A DNA stretch of 64,000 nt from CAYJAY01 sp964368445 (GTDB taxonomy: Bacteria; Bacillota; Clostridia; Oscillospirales; Ruminococcaceae): positions 3,469-67,468 of the forward strand of contig CAYJAY010000010.1 in the NCBI GenBank assembly GCA_964368445.1. The letters run 5' to 3'. The notes beneath the pieces were generated by a model that saw only the letters and a program-made list of their open reading frames with translations, was not told the DNA's origin and searched no databases. This document shows positions 52,244 to 62,029 of the stretch, piece after piece (positions within the stretch are counted from its first letter, which is position 1; each line of letters starts with the position of its first letter). The translations under genes were made by a program, and so were the position numbers.

Positions 52244-54774
52244 TTCGCTTCAAACCACGTCTTGCCCAAACTTACTTCAACTTCGACCGGAACCGAAAGA
52301 CAGCCTGCCGCGTTTTCCATCTCTTGTTTAAGGATAACCGCTGCCTTTTCGCTGTCGCCGGCCGACGCTTCTACGATTAGTTCGTCGTGGACTTGAAGTA
52401 TAAGTTTTGCGTCTAATTTTTGCGCTTCAAGTTGCTTTGCCACTCGTATCATCGCAATCTTTATAATATCTGCCGCCGTTCCTTGGATTGGGGTGTTCAT
52501 AGCGAGGCGCTTGCCCGAAGCGACGATCATTTTATTTGAACTTTGAATTTCGGGTATGTTTCTGCGCCGTCCAAAAAGCGTCGTGACATATCCTTCTTTT
52601 TTTGCAAAGTTTATCGCGCCGTCGAGATATACTTTAACTCCGCTATATGTCTCAAGATATCCATCGATGTATCTTGACGCCTCCGCCACCGAAACGTTGA
52701 TATCTTTCGAGAGCGAAAAAGCCCCCATGCCGTATACTATCCCAAAGTTAACCGCTTTCGCTTTGCGCCTTAAATCTGCGTTTATCATGTCACGCGGAAG
52801 ATTAAAAACCTCGCTTGCGGTTTCGGTGTGGATATCGCGGTCGTCTTTAAACGCGCTTTGCATCTTAACGTCGTCACTTATCGAACTTAAAACCCTAAGT
52901 TCAATCTGGGAATAGTCGGCGTCCAAAAGAAGATATCCCTCTTTTGCTACAAAGAAACTTCGCATACGACTTCCAAGTTCGGTCCTAACCGGAATGTTTT
53001 GAAGGTTTGGGTCGCGGCTGCTTATGCGCCCTGTCCGCGTCTCGGTCTGTTTAAATTCGGTGTGTATTCTTCCGTTTTGGTCCGCCGCTTTGACAAGCCC
53101 TTCGACGTATGTCGAGTTAAGTTTTTGATAGCTTCTATATTTTAAAATATGTTCAACAATAGGGTTTTCGCTCCTTAACGCTTCAAGCGTTTCGGCGTTG
53201 GTTGAAAAACCTGTTTTGGTCTTTTTGCCGGGGTTTATCTTTAGTTTGTTATACAAAATTTCGCCAAGTTGTTTCGGGCTGTTAAGGTTAAACTGTTCCC
53301 CCGCAATCTCGAACACGGCGTTTTTCTCGGTTTCTGCCATCGCCGAAAGTTGTTCGCCAAAAGCGACTATGCCGTTTGTGTCGACCAAAAAGCCCTCGTG
53401 TTCCATGTCACAAAGAACCTTTGAAAGCGGCAGTTCAATCTCATCCAACAGTTTTTTCATATCCTGTTGCACGACAAGGTTTTGAAGTTTTTTGTATAAC
53501 CCGCTAACCTTTCCGGCTTCCTCCAACCCCTCGCACAAAAATTCATTGTCCGCGCCGTATTCCGTCGCAAGTTTTTGCAACGAATAGTCGTTTGAAAGCG
53601 GGTTTAAAAGATATGCCGCAAGTTTAATGTCAAACACTATGTTTTCGCACAAAACGCCTGTGTCAAACGCTTTGTTGTATATCTTTTTTGCGTCGTACAC
53701 GACAAGTTCAATGTCTTTTTTTTGCAAAATTTGTTTAATCGTTTTGTCGTCCAGCGAAAAAACTTCGCCCTTTTCAACCGCGTAAAACACCCCGTCGTTT
53801 TCAACCACCACAGGTTTTTTAAAGTTTTCCACATCTTGTTGTGTCGCTTGTTTTAGCGCGACGTTAACAATGTCTTGCCCTTGTTTTTTCGTATCGGTGT
53901 TTTTGGGCGCATCCCCTGAAACATCAAACCGCGCAAGCATAGAAAACATCTCGAGTTTTGTCAAAAGTTCGGTGGCTTTTGCCTCGTCTTTTTCGGTCGG
54001 GATATATCTTTCAAGGCAACTTTCGATTGGCACATCACGGTTAATCGTGACAAGTTTCCGGCTTAGATATGCCATGTCTTTGTTGTCGCTTAATTTTTGT
54101 TTAACGCCTTTTTTTATCTCGTCCGACTCGATGTTTTGATACACTCCGTCAAGGTCGCCGAACTTTTGAATTAAATCAAGAGCCGTCTTTTCTCCGACGC
54201 CGGCAACCCCCGGAACGTTGTCCGAACTGTCCCCCATAAGCGCCTTAACGTCGATTAAAGCGTTTGGTAAAACGCCGTATTTTTCTAAAACCGCCTTTTC
54301 GTCGACCGCTTCGGTGCCTTGTTTTGTCGTTATCAAAAGCACCGTTGTGTTGTCGTTTATAAGTTGAAGCGAGTCTCGGTCTCCCGTTGCAATAAAGCAG
54401 TTGTCGCCGTTTTGCGTCGCAAGTTTAGAAAGCGTTCCCAAAACGTCGTCTGCTTCGAAACCTTCTTTTTTTATGATGTTATAACCAAGGGAAGTTAAAA
54501 GTTCTTGTAAAATTGGCATCTGAACAGCTAGCTCTTGTGGCATGCCTTTGCGGTTGGCTTTATAGTCACAGAACATCTCGTGGCGAAAGTTTTTGCCGCG
54601 AACGTCAAACGCAATCGCAACCGCCTCGGGATTTGTCGAGTCGCAAAGTTTTAAAAGTATGTTTAAAAAACCGTATATTCCGTTGGTGAAAACCCCGTCT
54701 TTAGTAGACAAAAGTTTTATACCATAGAACGCACGGTTTAAAATGCTGTTTCCGTCTATGCAAAGAATTTTCAT
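52240..54774 (-). CDS. polA: DNA polymerase I
   Basis: 844 residues. The 5' nuclease domain covers ~1-265 (KILCIDGNSILNRAFYG, EADDVLGTLSKLA, LMGDSSDNVPGVAGVGEKTALDL). The polymerase domain has motif A (LLDADYSQIELRVLSSIS), motif B (RRKAKAVNFGIVYGMGAFSLS) and motif C (LQVHDELIVEA). The middle 3'-5' exonuclease-like domain (~315-480) lacks the DxE and later Asp residues needed for proofreading, as in Bacillus and Thermus enzymes. It works in Okazaki fragment processing and repair. A 515-bp repeat cluster lies upstream. Confidence 0.95.
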   Translation of the reverse strand: MKILCIDGNSILNRAFYGIKLLSTKDGVFTNGIYGFLNILLKLCDSTNPEAVAIAFDVRGKNFRHEMFCDYKANRKGMPQELAVQMPILQELLTSLGYNIIKKEGFEADDVLGTLSKLATQNGDNCFIATGDRDSLQLINDNTTVLLITTKQGTEAVDEKAVLEKYGVLPNALIDVKALMGDSSDNVPGVAGVGEKTALDLIQKFGDLDGVYQNIESDEIKKGVKQKLSDNKDMAYLSRKLVTINRDVPIESCLERYIPTEKDEAKATELLTKLEMFSMLARFDVSGDAPKNTDTKKQGQDIVNVALKQATQQDVENFKKPVVVENDGVFYAVEKGEVFSLDDKTIKQILQKKDIELVVYDAKKIYNKAFDTGVLCENIVFDIKLAAYLLNPLSNDYSLQKLATEYGADNEFLCEGLEEAGKVSGLYKKLQNLVVQQDMKKLLDEIELPLSKVLCDMEHEGFLVDTNGIVAFGEQLSAMAETEKNAVFEIAGEQFNLNSPKQLGEILYNKLKINPGKKTKTGFSTNAETLEALRSENPIVEHILKYRSYQKLNSTYVEGLVKAADQNGRIHTEFKQTETRTGRISSRDPNLQNIPVRTELGSRMRSFFVAKEGYLLLDADYSQIELRVLSSISDDVKMQSAFKDDRDIHTETASEVFNLPRDMINADLRRKAKAVNFGIVYGMGAFSLSKDINVSVAEASRYIDGYLETYSGVKVYLDGAINFAKKEGYVTTLFGRRRNIPEIQSSNKMIVASGKRLAMNTPIQGTAADIIKIAMIRVAKQLEAQKLDAKLILQVHDELIVEASAGDSEKAAVILKQEMENAAGCLSVPVEVEVSLGKTWFEAK

Positions 54775-55289
<515 letters not shown>

Positions 55290-56036
55290 CTAGCTTTCAT
55301 CATACTTTTCACAGATCTCTTTCGCGTCGCCATATTCGACAACCTCGCCTTTTTTAAGCCACAAAACCTTGTTACACAGGCGTTTAATCTGTTCTATTGA
55401 ATGCGAAACTATTATGACGGTTGTGCCCTCGTCCATAAGGCTTTGAATGCGTTGTTCGCATTTTTTTTGGAACTTAAAGTCACCCACCGCCAAAACCTCG
55501 TCCACAATCAAAAGCTGGGGTTTAACTATCGTTGCAATTGAAAACCCAAGACGCGCTTGCATACCGGACGAAAAGTTTTTTATCGGAACATCTAAAAACT
55601 CGGAAAGTTCCGAAAACTCGACTATCTCGTCAAAAACATAGTCCATAAACTTTCTGCTGTATCCTAAAACCGAACCGTTGAGATAGATGTTTTCGCGCGC
55701 GGTAAGGTCGATGTCGAATCCGGCGCCCAGTTCAATAAGCGGAGACAACGTACCATATACCCTAACTTGTCCTTTAGTAGGCTTCATTATACCTGAAATT
55801 ATCTTAAGCGTTGTGCTTTTTCCGCAACCGTTAAGCCCGATAATTCCAACAACTTCCCCTTGTTTAACCTCGAACGAAACATCTTTCAACGCAAGAAACG
55901 ACTTGAAATGCAAGTTGCGTTTCATTATACGAATGAAATATTCTTTAAGGCTGTCTACCTTTTCGCTCGCCATGTTAAATTCCATAGTGACGTTTTTAAA
56001 GTCTACCATTAAATTTTTTTGGTTGTCTTGTGTCAT
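55290..56036 (-). CDS. Polysaccharide/teichoic-acid exporter ATPase (Wzt/TagH type)
   Basis: 248 residues, a single ATP-binding cassette. Walker A GLNGCGKST near residue 75, the subfamily block LSPLIELGAGFDIDLTARENIYLNGSVLGYS, signature FSSGMQARLGFSIA and Walker B LLIVDEVLAVGD. It lacks the C-terminal carbohydrate-recognition extension of long Wzt proteins. With the permease that precedes it by 13 bp, it exports an undecaprenyl-linked polymer or teichoic acid. Substrate is inferred from the CDP-sugar genes nearby. Confidence 0.9.
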   Translation of the reverse strand: MTQDNQKNLMVDFKNVTMEFNMASEKVDSLKEYFIRIMKRNLHFKSFLALKDVSFEVKQGEVVGIIGLNGCGKSTTLKIISGIMKPTKGQVRVYGTLSPLIELGAGFDIDLTARENIYLNGSVLGYSRKFMDYVFDEIVEFSELSEFLDVPIKNFSSGMQARLGFSIATIVKPQLLIVDEVLAVGDFKFQKKCEQRIQSLMDEGTTVIIVSHSIEQIKRLCNKVLWLKKGEVVEYGDAKEICEKYDES

Positions 56037-56049
56037 TAAACGTCACCTC

Positions 56050-56835
56050 CTATATATGAAGAATAAACTTGTCTTGAAGTTTTTTGAAAAGCAACAACCC
56101 TATAACGGGGAACACCAAAGCATAGCCGAAACATATAACGTTCATCTCGATTGTTGGAAACTGACCATAGATTACGACCGCCCTAAAATATTCGACATAC
56201 CACGTGAGCGGATTGATGTTCACAACAAGCCCCAAAAGCCCCGCCGAAACGGTGGATTTAGGGTAGATAATAGGTGTTAGGTACATCCAAGCCATTATTA
56301 TAACGGAATAAAGATGTTTTAAATCTCTGAAAAAAACGCAAAGACAGGATATTATAAGCCCAAAACCAAGCGTGAACCCAAGAAGCGTTATAAGCGGAAT
56401 CGGAAACAAAAGCATAGTTACAGACGGTTGTATTCTAAATATAAACAACATCACCACAATGGCGACAAGCGAAAAGCCGAGGTTTACAAAAGAATAGAGT
56501 ATCTTTTCTATCGGAAATATATATTTCGGTATATAAACCTTTTTTATGAGTGACGCCGAATCGATTATCGAAAAGATAGCGCTGTTTGTCGCTTCGCTGA
56601 AAAAAAGCCAAAGCATCTGTCCCGTTATGAGATAAAGCGGAAAGTTTTCAATCTCGAACCTGAATATTCTAGAAAAAACAGCGTTTAATATAAGCATCAT
56701 AAAGATAGGGTTTAAAAGACTCCACGCGACCCCGAGAAAAGACCTTCTATACTTTACTTTTAAATCCCTCACTATAAGGTTACTTAAAAGAAAGCGATAT
56801 TTCATAAATGTTTCAACATAATCTCTCATTGTCAC
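56050..56835 (-). CDS. Polysaccharide/teichoic-acid exporter permease (Wzm/TagG type)
   Basis: 261 residues with six membrane helices of the ABC-2 class. N-terminal amphipathic part MRDYVETFMKYRFLLSNLIVRDLKVKYRRSFLGVAWSLLNPIFMMLIL is the hallmark of Wzm/TagG permeases. INPLTWYVEYFRAVVIYG lies near the C-terminus. It is 13 bp upstream of its ATPase gene on the same strand. Confidence 0.9.
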   Translation of the reverse strand: MTMRDYVETFMKYRFLLSNLIVRDLKVKYRRSFLGVAWSLLNPIFMMLILNAVFSRIFRFEIENFPLYLITGQMLWLFFSEATNSAIFSIIDSASLIKKVYIPKYIFPIEKILYSFVNLGFSLVAIVVMLFIFRIQPSVTMLLFPIPLITLLGFTLGFGLIISCLCVFFRDLKHLYSVIIMAWMYLTPIIYPKSTVSAGLLGLVVNINPLTWYVEYFRAVVIYGQFPTIEMNVICFGYALVFPVIGLLLFKKLQDKFILHI

Positions 56836-56876
56836 AATTCCTTTTTTGTTGTTACGCCACTATTACAAGGTGCTCT

Positions 56877-58343
56877 TTAAAAGTTAAAATATACAAACGA
56901 ACTTCCGCCAAAGTTTCCAAACATCATAATCGCGATAAGAAGCAGATAACAAACCGCTATTCTTATTGGTGAACTCCATTTTTTCAACACGACCTCGGAC
57001 AAAAAGTTTTCGTTTTTCTCGCAAAAAACGTCTACAATAAATATTATTACAACGCCGACAAGCGCCGCTATTAGTTTATTTTGTTCAAGACCCAAACTTC
57101 CAAATATGTAGCTTGGAATATAGTTTATCGTTAAAAAGCTTCTCAAAACTAAAATTCCATGATATAACGTTGGAACGTTAAAGAATATCCACGCAAAATC
57201 GACCATTATAAACACTATTATAGGACGACATATCTTTTCCCAAAAACCGTTTTGTTTTATTCCGATCTTTGATTTAATCGCGGCTCTTGGTTTATCGGTC
57301 ATGTATGAAAGCACAAGGAAACCGCCGTGGAGCATTCCCCAAGCTATGAAATTAAGCCCCGCTCCGTGCCAAAGACCACTTACGGTAAACACTATCATCG
57401 TGTTTAGATAGGTCATGAAAACCCCTTTTTTGCTGCCTCCTAACGGAAAATAGAGATAGTCTCTAAACCAACTCGAAAGAGATATATGCCATCTTCTCCA
57501 AAAGTCTTTTATCGATCGCGCAAAATACGGACGTTTAAAGTTTTCGGGAAGTTCTATGTTAAACAAAAGCCCTGCGCCGCGCGCCATTAGCGTATAAGAA
57601 TAAAAATCACAATAAAGTTGTATACCAAAAAGGAACGAAGCGATAAAGATCCTTAACCCGTCGCCGCCTTCGATTGAAGAAGGCGTGTAATGCGTCGACA
57701 CAACCACAGCAAGGTTGTCCGCCACGACAAGTTTCATAAACGCGCCATACACAAACTGTGCAACGCCACTTCTTGCCGCCTCGACGTCAAAACCGCTATA
57801 CGGCTTGTTTATCTGGGGCAACAACTTGTCTCCCCTCGGAATTGGGCCCGAAAGAAGGGTTGGGAAAAACGAGACAAACACTCCGAACGATATGAAATTA
57901 CGTTCCGCTTGATATTTTCCTCTGTATATATCTATTAGATATCCTGTCGCTGTAAAGGTGTAGAAACTTAACCCTATCGGCGCGAGTATACTTATTTGTT
58001 GCGCAGATGCCACAAGGCTTTCAAAACCGCCTATCGAAGAAAGGAGGAAAAAAGCATATTTATATGTAACTAGCGTTCCGAAAAGCAAAACCAAAAAAAT
58101 CGCGAGCGTCGCTTTTTTTACAGCTATGCTTTGTTTTTGCGCCACTTCTTGCAAAACCAAGCCGCCTATATACGACACTGCAATAATCCCGGCAAGAACC
58201 ACGACAGAATGCGCCCCCAAAAACGCATAGAAAAATATGTTGAACAAAAAAAGCAACATGTTTTTATATCTATTCGGCGCATGATGCCAAACCAAGACCG
58301 TTATGCATAGGAACAAAAGAAAATTAAATGAAGTGAAAAGCAT
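56877..58343 (-). CDS. MBOAT-family membrane O-acyltransferase (AlgI/DltB-like)
   Basis: 488 residues with about 11 helices. MBOAT motifs: LPENFKRPYFARSIKDFWRRWHISLSSWFRDYLYFPLGGSK and the catalytic histidine in FTVSGLWHGAGLNFIAWGMLHGG. LAPIGLSFYTFTATGYLIDIYRGK is typical of AlgI-like members. It likely transfers acetyl groups across the membrane to a surface polysaccharide. The ATG at 58343 is preferred; a longer frame back to 58460 would overlap proS. No DltD, AlgJ or AlgX partner gene is next to it. It precedes the exporter permease by 41 bp. Confidence 0.88.
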   Translation of the reverse strand: MLFTSFNFLLFLCITVLVWHHAPNRYKNMLLFLFNIFFYAFLGAHSVVVLAGIIAVSYIGGLVLQEVAQKQSIAVKKATLAIFLVLLFGTLVTYKYAFFLLSSIGGFESLVASAQQISILAPIGLSFYTFTATGYLIDIYRGKYQAERNFISFGVFVSFFPTLLSGPIPRGDKLLPQINKPYSGFDVEAARSGVAQFVYGAFMKLVVADNLAVVVSTHYTPSSIEGGDGLRIFIASFLFGIQLYCDFYSYTLMARGAGLLFNIELPENFKRPYFARSIKDFWRRWHISLSSWFRDYLYFPLGGSKKGVFMTYLNTMIVFTVSGLWHGAGLNFIAWGMLHGGFLVLSYMTDKPRAAIKSKIGIKQNGFWEKICRPIIVFIMVDFAWIFFNVPTLYHGILVLRSFLTINYIPSYIFGSLGLEQNKLIAALVGVVIIFIVDVFCEKNENFLSEVVLKKWSSPIRIAVCYLLLIAIMMFGNFGGSSFVYFNF

Positions 58344-58366
58344 TGTTTTGGTGGTTCCTTTCTTAA

Positions 58367-59803
58367 TTAATAAGCCTTGCCCCAATAAACAAGCGTGTTC
58401 GAGGGTTTGCCGCACACCACGCAACTGTCGCCCACCGCTTCGCCCTCGAACGGCATACAACGGCTTGATATCTCAAGCTTATCTTTAAGCGTTTTCTCAC
58501 ACTGTTTGTCGCCACACCACATAGCCTTGTAAAACCCTGTGCTTTCGTTTGTCGCTTTTTCAAGCGCTTCAAAATCGGCGCAAGCCACCGTTCTGTTTTT
58601 ACGATTAGAAAGAGCCTTTTGGAACATTCCGTCCGCTATATCGTCAAGTGTTTTTTGAACCTGTTGTTCGATGTCATCAAGCGACACGGTAATCTTTTCG
58701 CCGTTGTCGCGACGAACAAGTACACATTGGTTGTTTTCGATGTCGCGAGGGCCAAGCTCAAGACGAATAGGAACCCCTTTCATCTCGTATTCGGCAAACT
58801 TCCAACCGGGCGAAAAATCGCTTACGTCAAGCTTTGCCCTAACGTTTTGTTTAAGCTTTTGGAAAACTTCTGTTGCCTTGTCTATAACCCCTTCTTTGTG
58901 TTGTGCTATTGGAACAACAACCACCTGTGTCGGGGCTATCGCCGGCGGAAGAATTAAACCGTTGTCGTCGCCGTGGGTCATTATAATCGCGCCTATAATC
59001 CTTGTGGACATTCCCCAAGAAGTTTGGAACGGATATTGAAGTTTGTTATCTTTTCCGGTGAACGTAATCTCGAACGCCCTCGAAAAACCGTCGCCAAAGA
59101 AATGCGACGTTCCGCTTTGAAGAGCCTTTCCGTCGTGCATCATCGCTTCGATTGTATATGTGTCTTCCGCGCCCGCAAACTTTTCCTGTTCTGTCTTTCT
59201 TCCGGCAATAACCGGAATCATCAGATGTTTTTCACAAAACGTCTTGTAAACTTCAAGCATACGAAGCGTTTCTTCAACCGCTTGTTCCTTGGTTTCGTGC
59301 ATAGTGTGGCCTTCTTGCCACAAAAACTCGCGCGAGCGCAAAAACGGACGCGTTGTTTTTTCCCAACGAACAACAGAACACCATTGATTGTAAAGCTTCG
59401 GAAGGTCGCGGTGGCTTTGGATAACGTGGGCATAATGTTCGCAGAAAAGCGTCTCGGAAGTCGGGCGAACACAAAGACGTTCGGCAAGCGGTTCGCTTCC
59501 GCCATGCGTAACCCAAGCAACCTCGGGCGCAAACCCTTCGACGTGGTCTTTTTCTTTTTGCAAAAGACTTTCGGGGATAAACATCGGCATCATGACGTTT
59601 TCATGTCCCGTGTCTTTAAACATTCCATCTAAAATACGTTGTATATTCTCCCATATAGCATATCCGTATGGACGAAGAATAACGCACCCTTTAACCGACG
59701 AATAGTCGATAAGTTCGGCGTTTGTCACAACGTCGGTATACCATTTTGCAAAATCCTCATTTATCGAGGTTATTTTCTCAACTGCTTTTTTTTGTTTAGA
59801 CAT
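58367..59803 (-). CDS. proS: Prolyl-tRNA synthetase, short (archaeal/eukaryotic-like) type
   Basis: 478 residues. Class II catalytic core: CVILRPYGYAIWENIQRILD, MPMFIPESLL, VRPTSETLFCEHYAHVIQSHRDLPKLYNQWCSVVRWE (motif 2), and LQSGTSHFFGDGFSRAF with SWGMSTRIIGAIIMTHGDDNGLILPP (motif 3). There is no inserted editing domain, which marks the short type. The C-terminal extension carries cysteines (AMWCGDKQCEKTLKD, CMPFEGEAVGDSCVVCGK) likely to bind zinc, as in archaeal-type enzymes. GAGGG precedes the ATG. It sits within the polysaccharide region without obvious functional link. Confidence 0.95.
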   Translation of the reverse strand: MSKQKKAVEKITSINEDFAKWYTDVVTNAELIDYSSVKGCVILRPYGYAIWENIQRILDGMFKDTGHENVMMPMFIPESLLQKEKDHVEGFAPEVAWVTHGGSEPLAERLCVRPTSETLFCEHYAHVIQSHRDLPKLYNQWCSVVRWEKTTRPFLRSREFLWQEGHTMHETKEQAVEETLRMLEVYKTFCEKHLMIPVIAGRKTEQEKFAGAEDTYTIEAMMHDGKALQSGTSHFFGDGFSRAFEITFTGKDNKLQYPFQTSWGMSTRIIGAIIMTHGDDNGLILPPAIAPTQVVVVPIAQHKEGVIDKATEVFQKLKQNVRAKLDVSDFSPGWKFAEYEMKGVPIRLELGPRDIENNQCVLVRRDNGEKITVSLDDIEQQVQKTLDDIADGMFQKALSNRKNRTVACADFEALEKATNESTGFYKAMWCGDKQCEKTLKDKLEISSRCMPFEGEAVGDSCVVCGKPSNTLVYWGKAY

Positions 59804-59920
59804 CTTTTCCCTCTTAAAAGTTTTTAAAGTTTTATTTTAACGTATTCTTAATAGTACCACAAAACTGCGTTTAAAACAACCATTTTGACATGTTGGATGT
59901 GGGCAAAAAACGGTGTTTTC

Positions 59921-59941
59921 GGCAAGAGCAGAGCCCTTGCC
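59921..59941. repeat. Dispersed hairpin repeat, GGCAAG type
   Basis: The 21 bp are identical to 23078-23098, again followed by CCTAC. It lies in the 224-bp spacer between proS and the epimerase gene, which holds no gene. Confidence 0.8.
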
Positions 59942-60027
59942 CTACATCACAATATTGCGTAAATTTCCAAGCGAAGCGAAACAAGGAGTATCTCCATGCG
60001 CCTCACTTACGGTGAAGTTTTTATATT

Positions 60028-60603
60028 TTATAGCCCGCCATACAGCTCTATGAATTTTTTTAACGAATTCAAGTTTTTATCTTTGTCGGCAATTATAAGA
60101 TTTTGCATTCCGCCAATTCTTTCAAGCTGCCAATCGATGTTAATGTCGGGGTCGTCCCACATTATGCCGTCGTCGTATTCGCCATAGAACTTTTCGGCGC
60201 ATTTGTATGACACGACAGATTTTTCAAGCACAAGATATCCGTGCGCCAAACCGTCCGGAATTAAAAGCTGTTTTTGGTTTTGTTCCGAAAGTTCAAACGC
60301 AAGCCATTTTTTAAACGTTTTGCTGTTTGGCCTTAAATCGACCACAACGTCGTATACATGCCCCGAGATACAACGCACAAGTTTTGGCTGTCCTTTTTCG
60401 CGTTGGAAATGTAGCGCGCGTATAACGCCTTTGTGCGACGTGGTGTAAAAAACCTCGGCTAGCGTATAATCTATGCCGTTTTTTTCAAAAACTTCTTTTG
60501 AATAGTCTTTGGTGAACATTCCGCGAATGTCGACCGCGTTAAACGGAGTTATCTCATAAAGGCCTTCTATGTCGGTTTGTTTAAAATCAAACGGTGTAAT
60601 CAT
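60028..60603 (-). CDS. dTDP-4-dehydrorhamnose 3,5-epimerase family protein
   Basis: 191 residues of the RmlC cupin family: PFNAVDIRGMFTKDYSKEVFEKNGI, EVFYTTSHKGVIRALHFQREKGQPKLVRCISGHVYDVVVDLRPNSKTF (His active-site region), and LLIPDGLAHGYLVLEKSVVSYKC. Because the adjoining genes make CDP-4-keto-6-deoxyglucose, this enzyme probably epimerises the CDP sugar rather than the dTDP sugar; that is inference from context. It is separated from the reductase gene by repeats and the assembly gap. Confidence 0.82.
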   Translation of the reverse strand: MITPFDFKQTDIEGLYEITPFNAVDIRGMFTKDYSKEVFEKNGIDYTLAEVFYTTSHKGVIRALHFQREKGQPKLVRCISGHVYDVVVDLRPNSKTFKKWLAFELSEQNQKQLLIPDGLAHGYLVLEKSVVSYKCAEKFYGEYDDGIMWDDPDINIDWQLERIGGMQNLIIADKDKNLNSLKKFIELYGGL

Positions 60604-60992
60604 ATTTTAGGTTTCCTTTGATACAAAAATATTGGGTTGCGGGCGACCGAGACGGGACGGAAAACTTGTCCCGTACGACTACCATTTGTCGGGTGGTTCG
60701 TGTTATGAGGACGGCAAGAGCAGAGCTCTGAGCATAGCTCTGAGCAGAGCTCTGAGCAGAGCCATTGCCCTACGGTTTGTCTATTAAGGTTTGTTTTGAG
60801 GGTACAAAGGCGGACGACCACAGGTCGCCCCTACGTCCACCGTTTTATGGAAAGGTCAAAAACCGAAAACCACATTCAAATACCGCCACGAAGTGGCGCT
60901 AATTCGTCGTTACGACGAACCATAATTACGCATTACGAATTACGCATTACGAATTACGCATTACGAATTACGCATTACGAATTACGCATTAC
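60604..60992. repeat. Mosaic repeat cluster up to the assembly gap
   Basis: Contains GGGCGACCGAGACGGGACGG and CTTGTCCCGTACG units, an expanded GGCAAG hairpin with three copies of an AGAGCTCTGAGC-like unit (60713-60770), a GGCGGACGACCACAGGTCGCCC unit (60809-60830), CGCCAC-GAA-GTGGCG (60884-60898) and about ten heptamers of ACGCATT/ACGAATT (60924-60992) that run into the N stretch. No gene is present. Confidence 0.85.
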
Positions 60993-61092
60993 NNNNNNNN
61001 NNNNNNNNNNNNNNNNNNNNNNNNNNNNNNNNNNNNNNNNNNNNNNNNNNNNNNNNNNNNNNNNNNNNNNNNNNNNNNNNNNNNNNNNNNNN
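60993..61092. other. Assembly gap, 100 N
   Basis: Exactly 100 N, the conventional length for a gap of unknown size. It is flanked by a heptamer array on the left and ATTCCTC heptamers on the right, so the repeat probably broke the assembly and the true distance is unknown. Confidence 0.98.
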
Positions 61093-61114
61093 GAATTAAT
61101 TCCTCATTCCTAAT

Positions 61115-62029
61115 TTAAACAATTTCCTTCCACCAATCAAACGTGCGTTTGCACCCTTCGGCAAACGACACCTGTGCTTTAAACCCTGTGTCCTGTTCGG
61201 TTTTTTGGGTGCTAAACTGTTCTAGCGGCATGTCAACGCCGGTGAACGGAATATCTCCAAATATAAATTCAAGGTCGGGGGCTATCGCCGTTTGCATCTC
61301 AATCAAAAATTCTTTAAGCGGTCGCGCGTTTCCGCTTCCGATTACATATTCGCAAAACGGTTTTCCGTTTTCGCCAATCAACCTAAACGCCCTCGCCACG
61401 TCGTCTATATAGATAAAATCATAGTTTTGTGTGGCGGCTGTGAACTTTGGCGGCTCGCCTTTTATGCAACTTTGAATAGTTGTGTTAACCATCCTCGGGC
61501 TTTTTTCGCCAACGCCGTATGCGTTGGTTATCTTGGGGCACACGATATCAATTCCGATTTCGGCGGCAACCGACATGCAAACGGTGTGGGCAGCGAGTTT
61601 TCCGCTTCCGTATATATAACCAAGCCCGGGTTTGTTTCCGTCTTTATATGCGGCGGCTACCACCTCGTGTTCCATGATGCTTCCTGCCGGAACAAACCTT
61701 TTGCACCCGAGTTTTTTCGCGGTGCGCAGCGCTTGTTCGGTGTAGACTGCGTTTTGAAGTTGCAACGAAACATCCGCCCTTTGCGGACCTGCCGAACCTA
61801 CCCACGCGAAGTGAAACAAAACGTCATATCGGTCACACGGCATGATTTCGCAAAGTTTTTCAATCTCTTTAAGCTCGCAAGCGAAAAATTCAAGATTTTT
61901 GTGTTTTGGTAGTTTTTCTTTAAACTGCAAGAGATCGGTTGCAAAAACTTTATATCCGTTGTTCAAAAGCTCGTCGATAACCGCAAGACCTATAAACCCA
62001 CAAGCGCCCGAAACAATTGCTTTTTTCAT
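61115..62029 (-). CDS. NAD-dependent epimerase/reductase for a nucleotide sugar
   Basis: 304 residues, extended short-chain dehydrogenase. NAD loop VSGACGFIGLAV at the N-terminus, catalytic YIYGSGKLAAH (Tyr and Lys) near residue 138, preceded by the serine-containing VPAGSIMEHE. The ATG overlaps the stop of rfbG (ATGA), with AGGAGG inside the end of rfbG, so the two are translationally coupled. It likely reduces or epimerises the 4-keto group of CDP-4-keto-6-deoxyglucose or its epimer. The exact product sugar cannot be told. Confidence 0.85.
   Translation of the reverse strand: MKKAIVSGACGFIGLAVIDELLNNGYKVFATDLLQFKEKLPKHKNLEFFACELKEIEKLCEIMPCDRYDVLFHFAWVGSAGPQRADVSLQLQNAVYTEQALRTAKKLGCKRFVPAGSIMEHEVVAAAYKDGNKPGLGYIYGSGKLAAHTVCMSVAAEIGIDIVCPKITNAYGVGEKSPRMVNTTIQSCIKGEPPKFTAATQNYDFIYIDDVARAFRLIGENGKPFCEYVIGSGNARPLKEFLIEMQTAIAPDLEFIFGDIPFTGVDMPLEQFSTQKTEQDTGFKAQVSFAEGCKRTFDWWKEIV

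Noticed and set aside
58344..58460. 39 extra N-terminal residues on the MBOAT protein
   Set aside because: They are the antisense-free shadow of the proS 3' end in another frame; the hydrophobic MLFTSFNFLL start is typical of the family.
58973..59632. 219-residue open frame opposite proS
   Set aside because: Shadow of the synthetase coding sequence, with biased composition and no start signals.
60796..61113. Open frame running through repeats and the N gap
   Set aside because: It consists of heptamer-encoded periodic peptide plus unknown residues; it is an artefact of repeat sequence and the gap.
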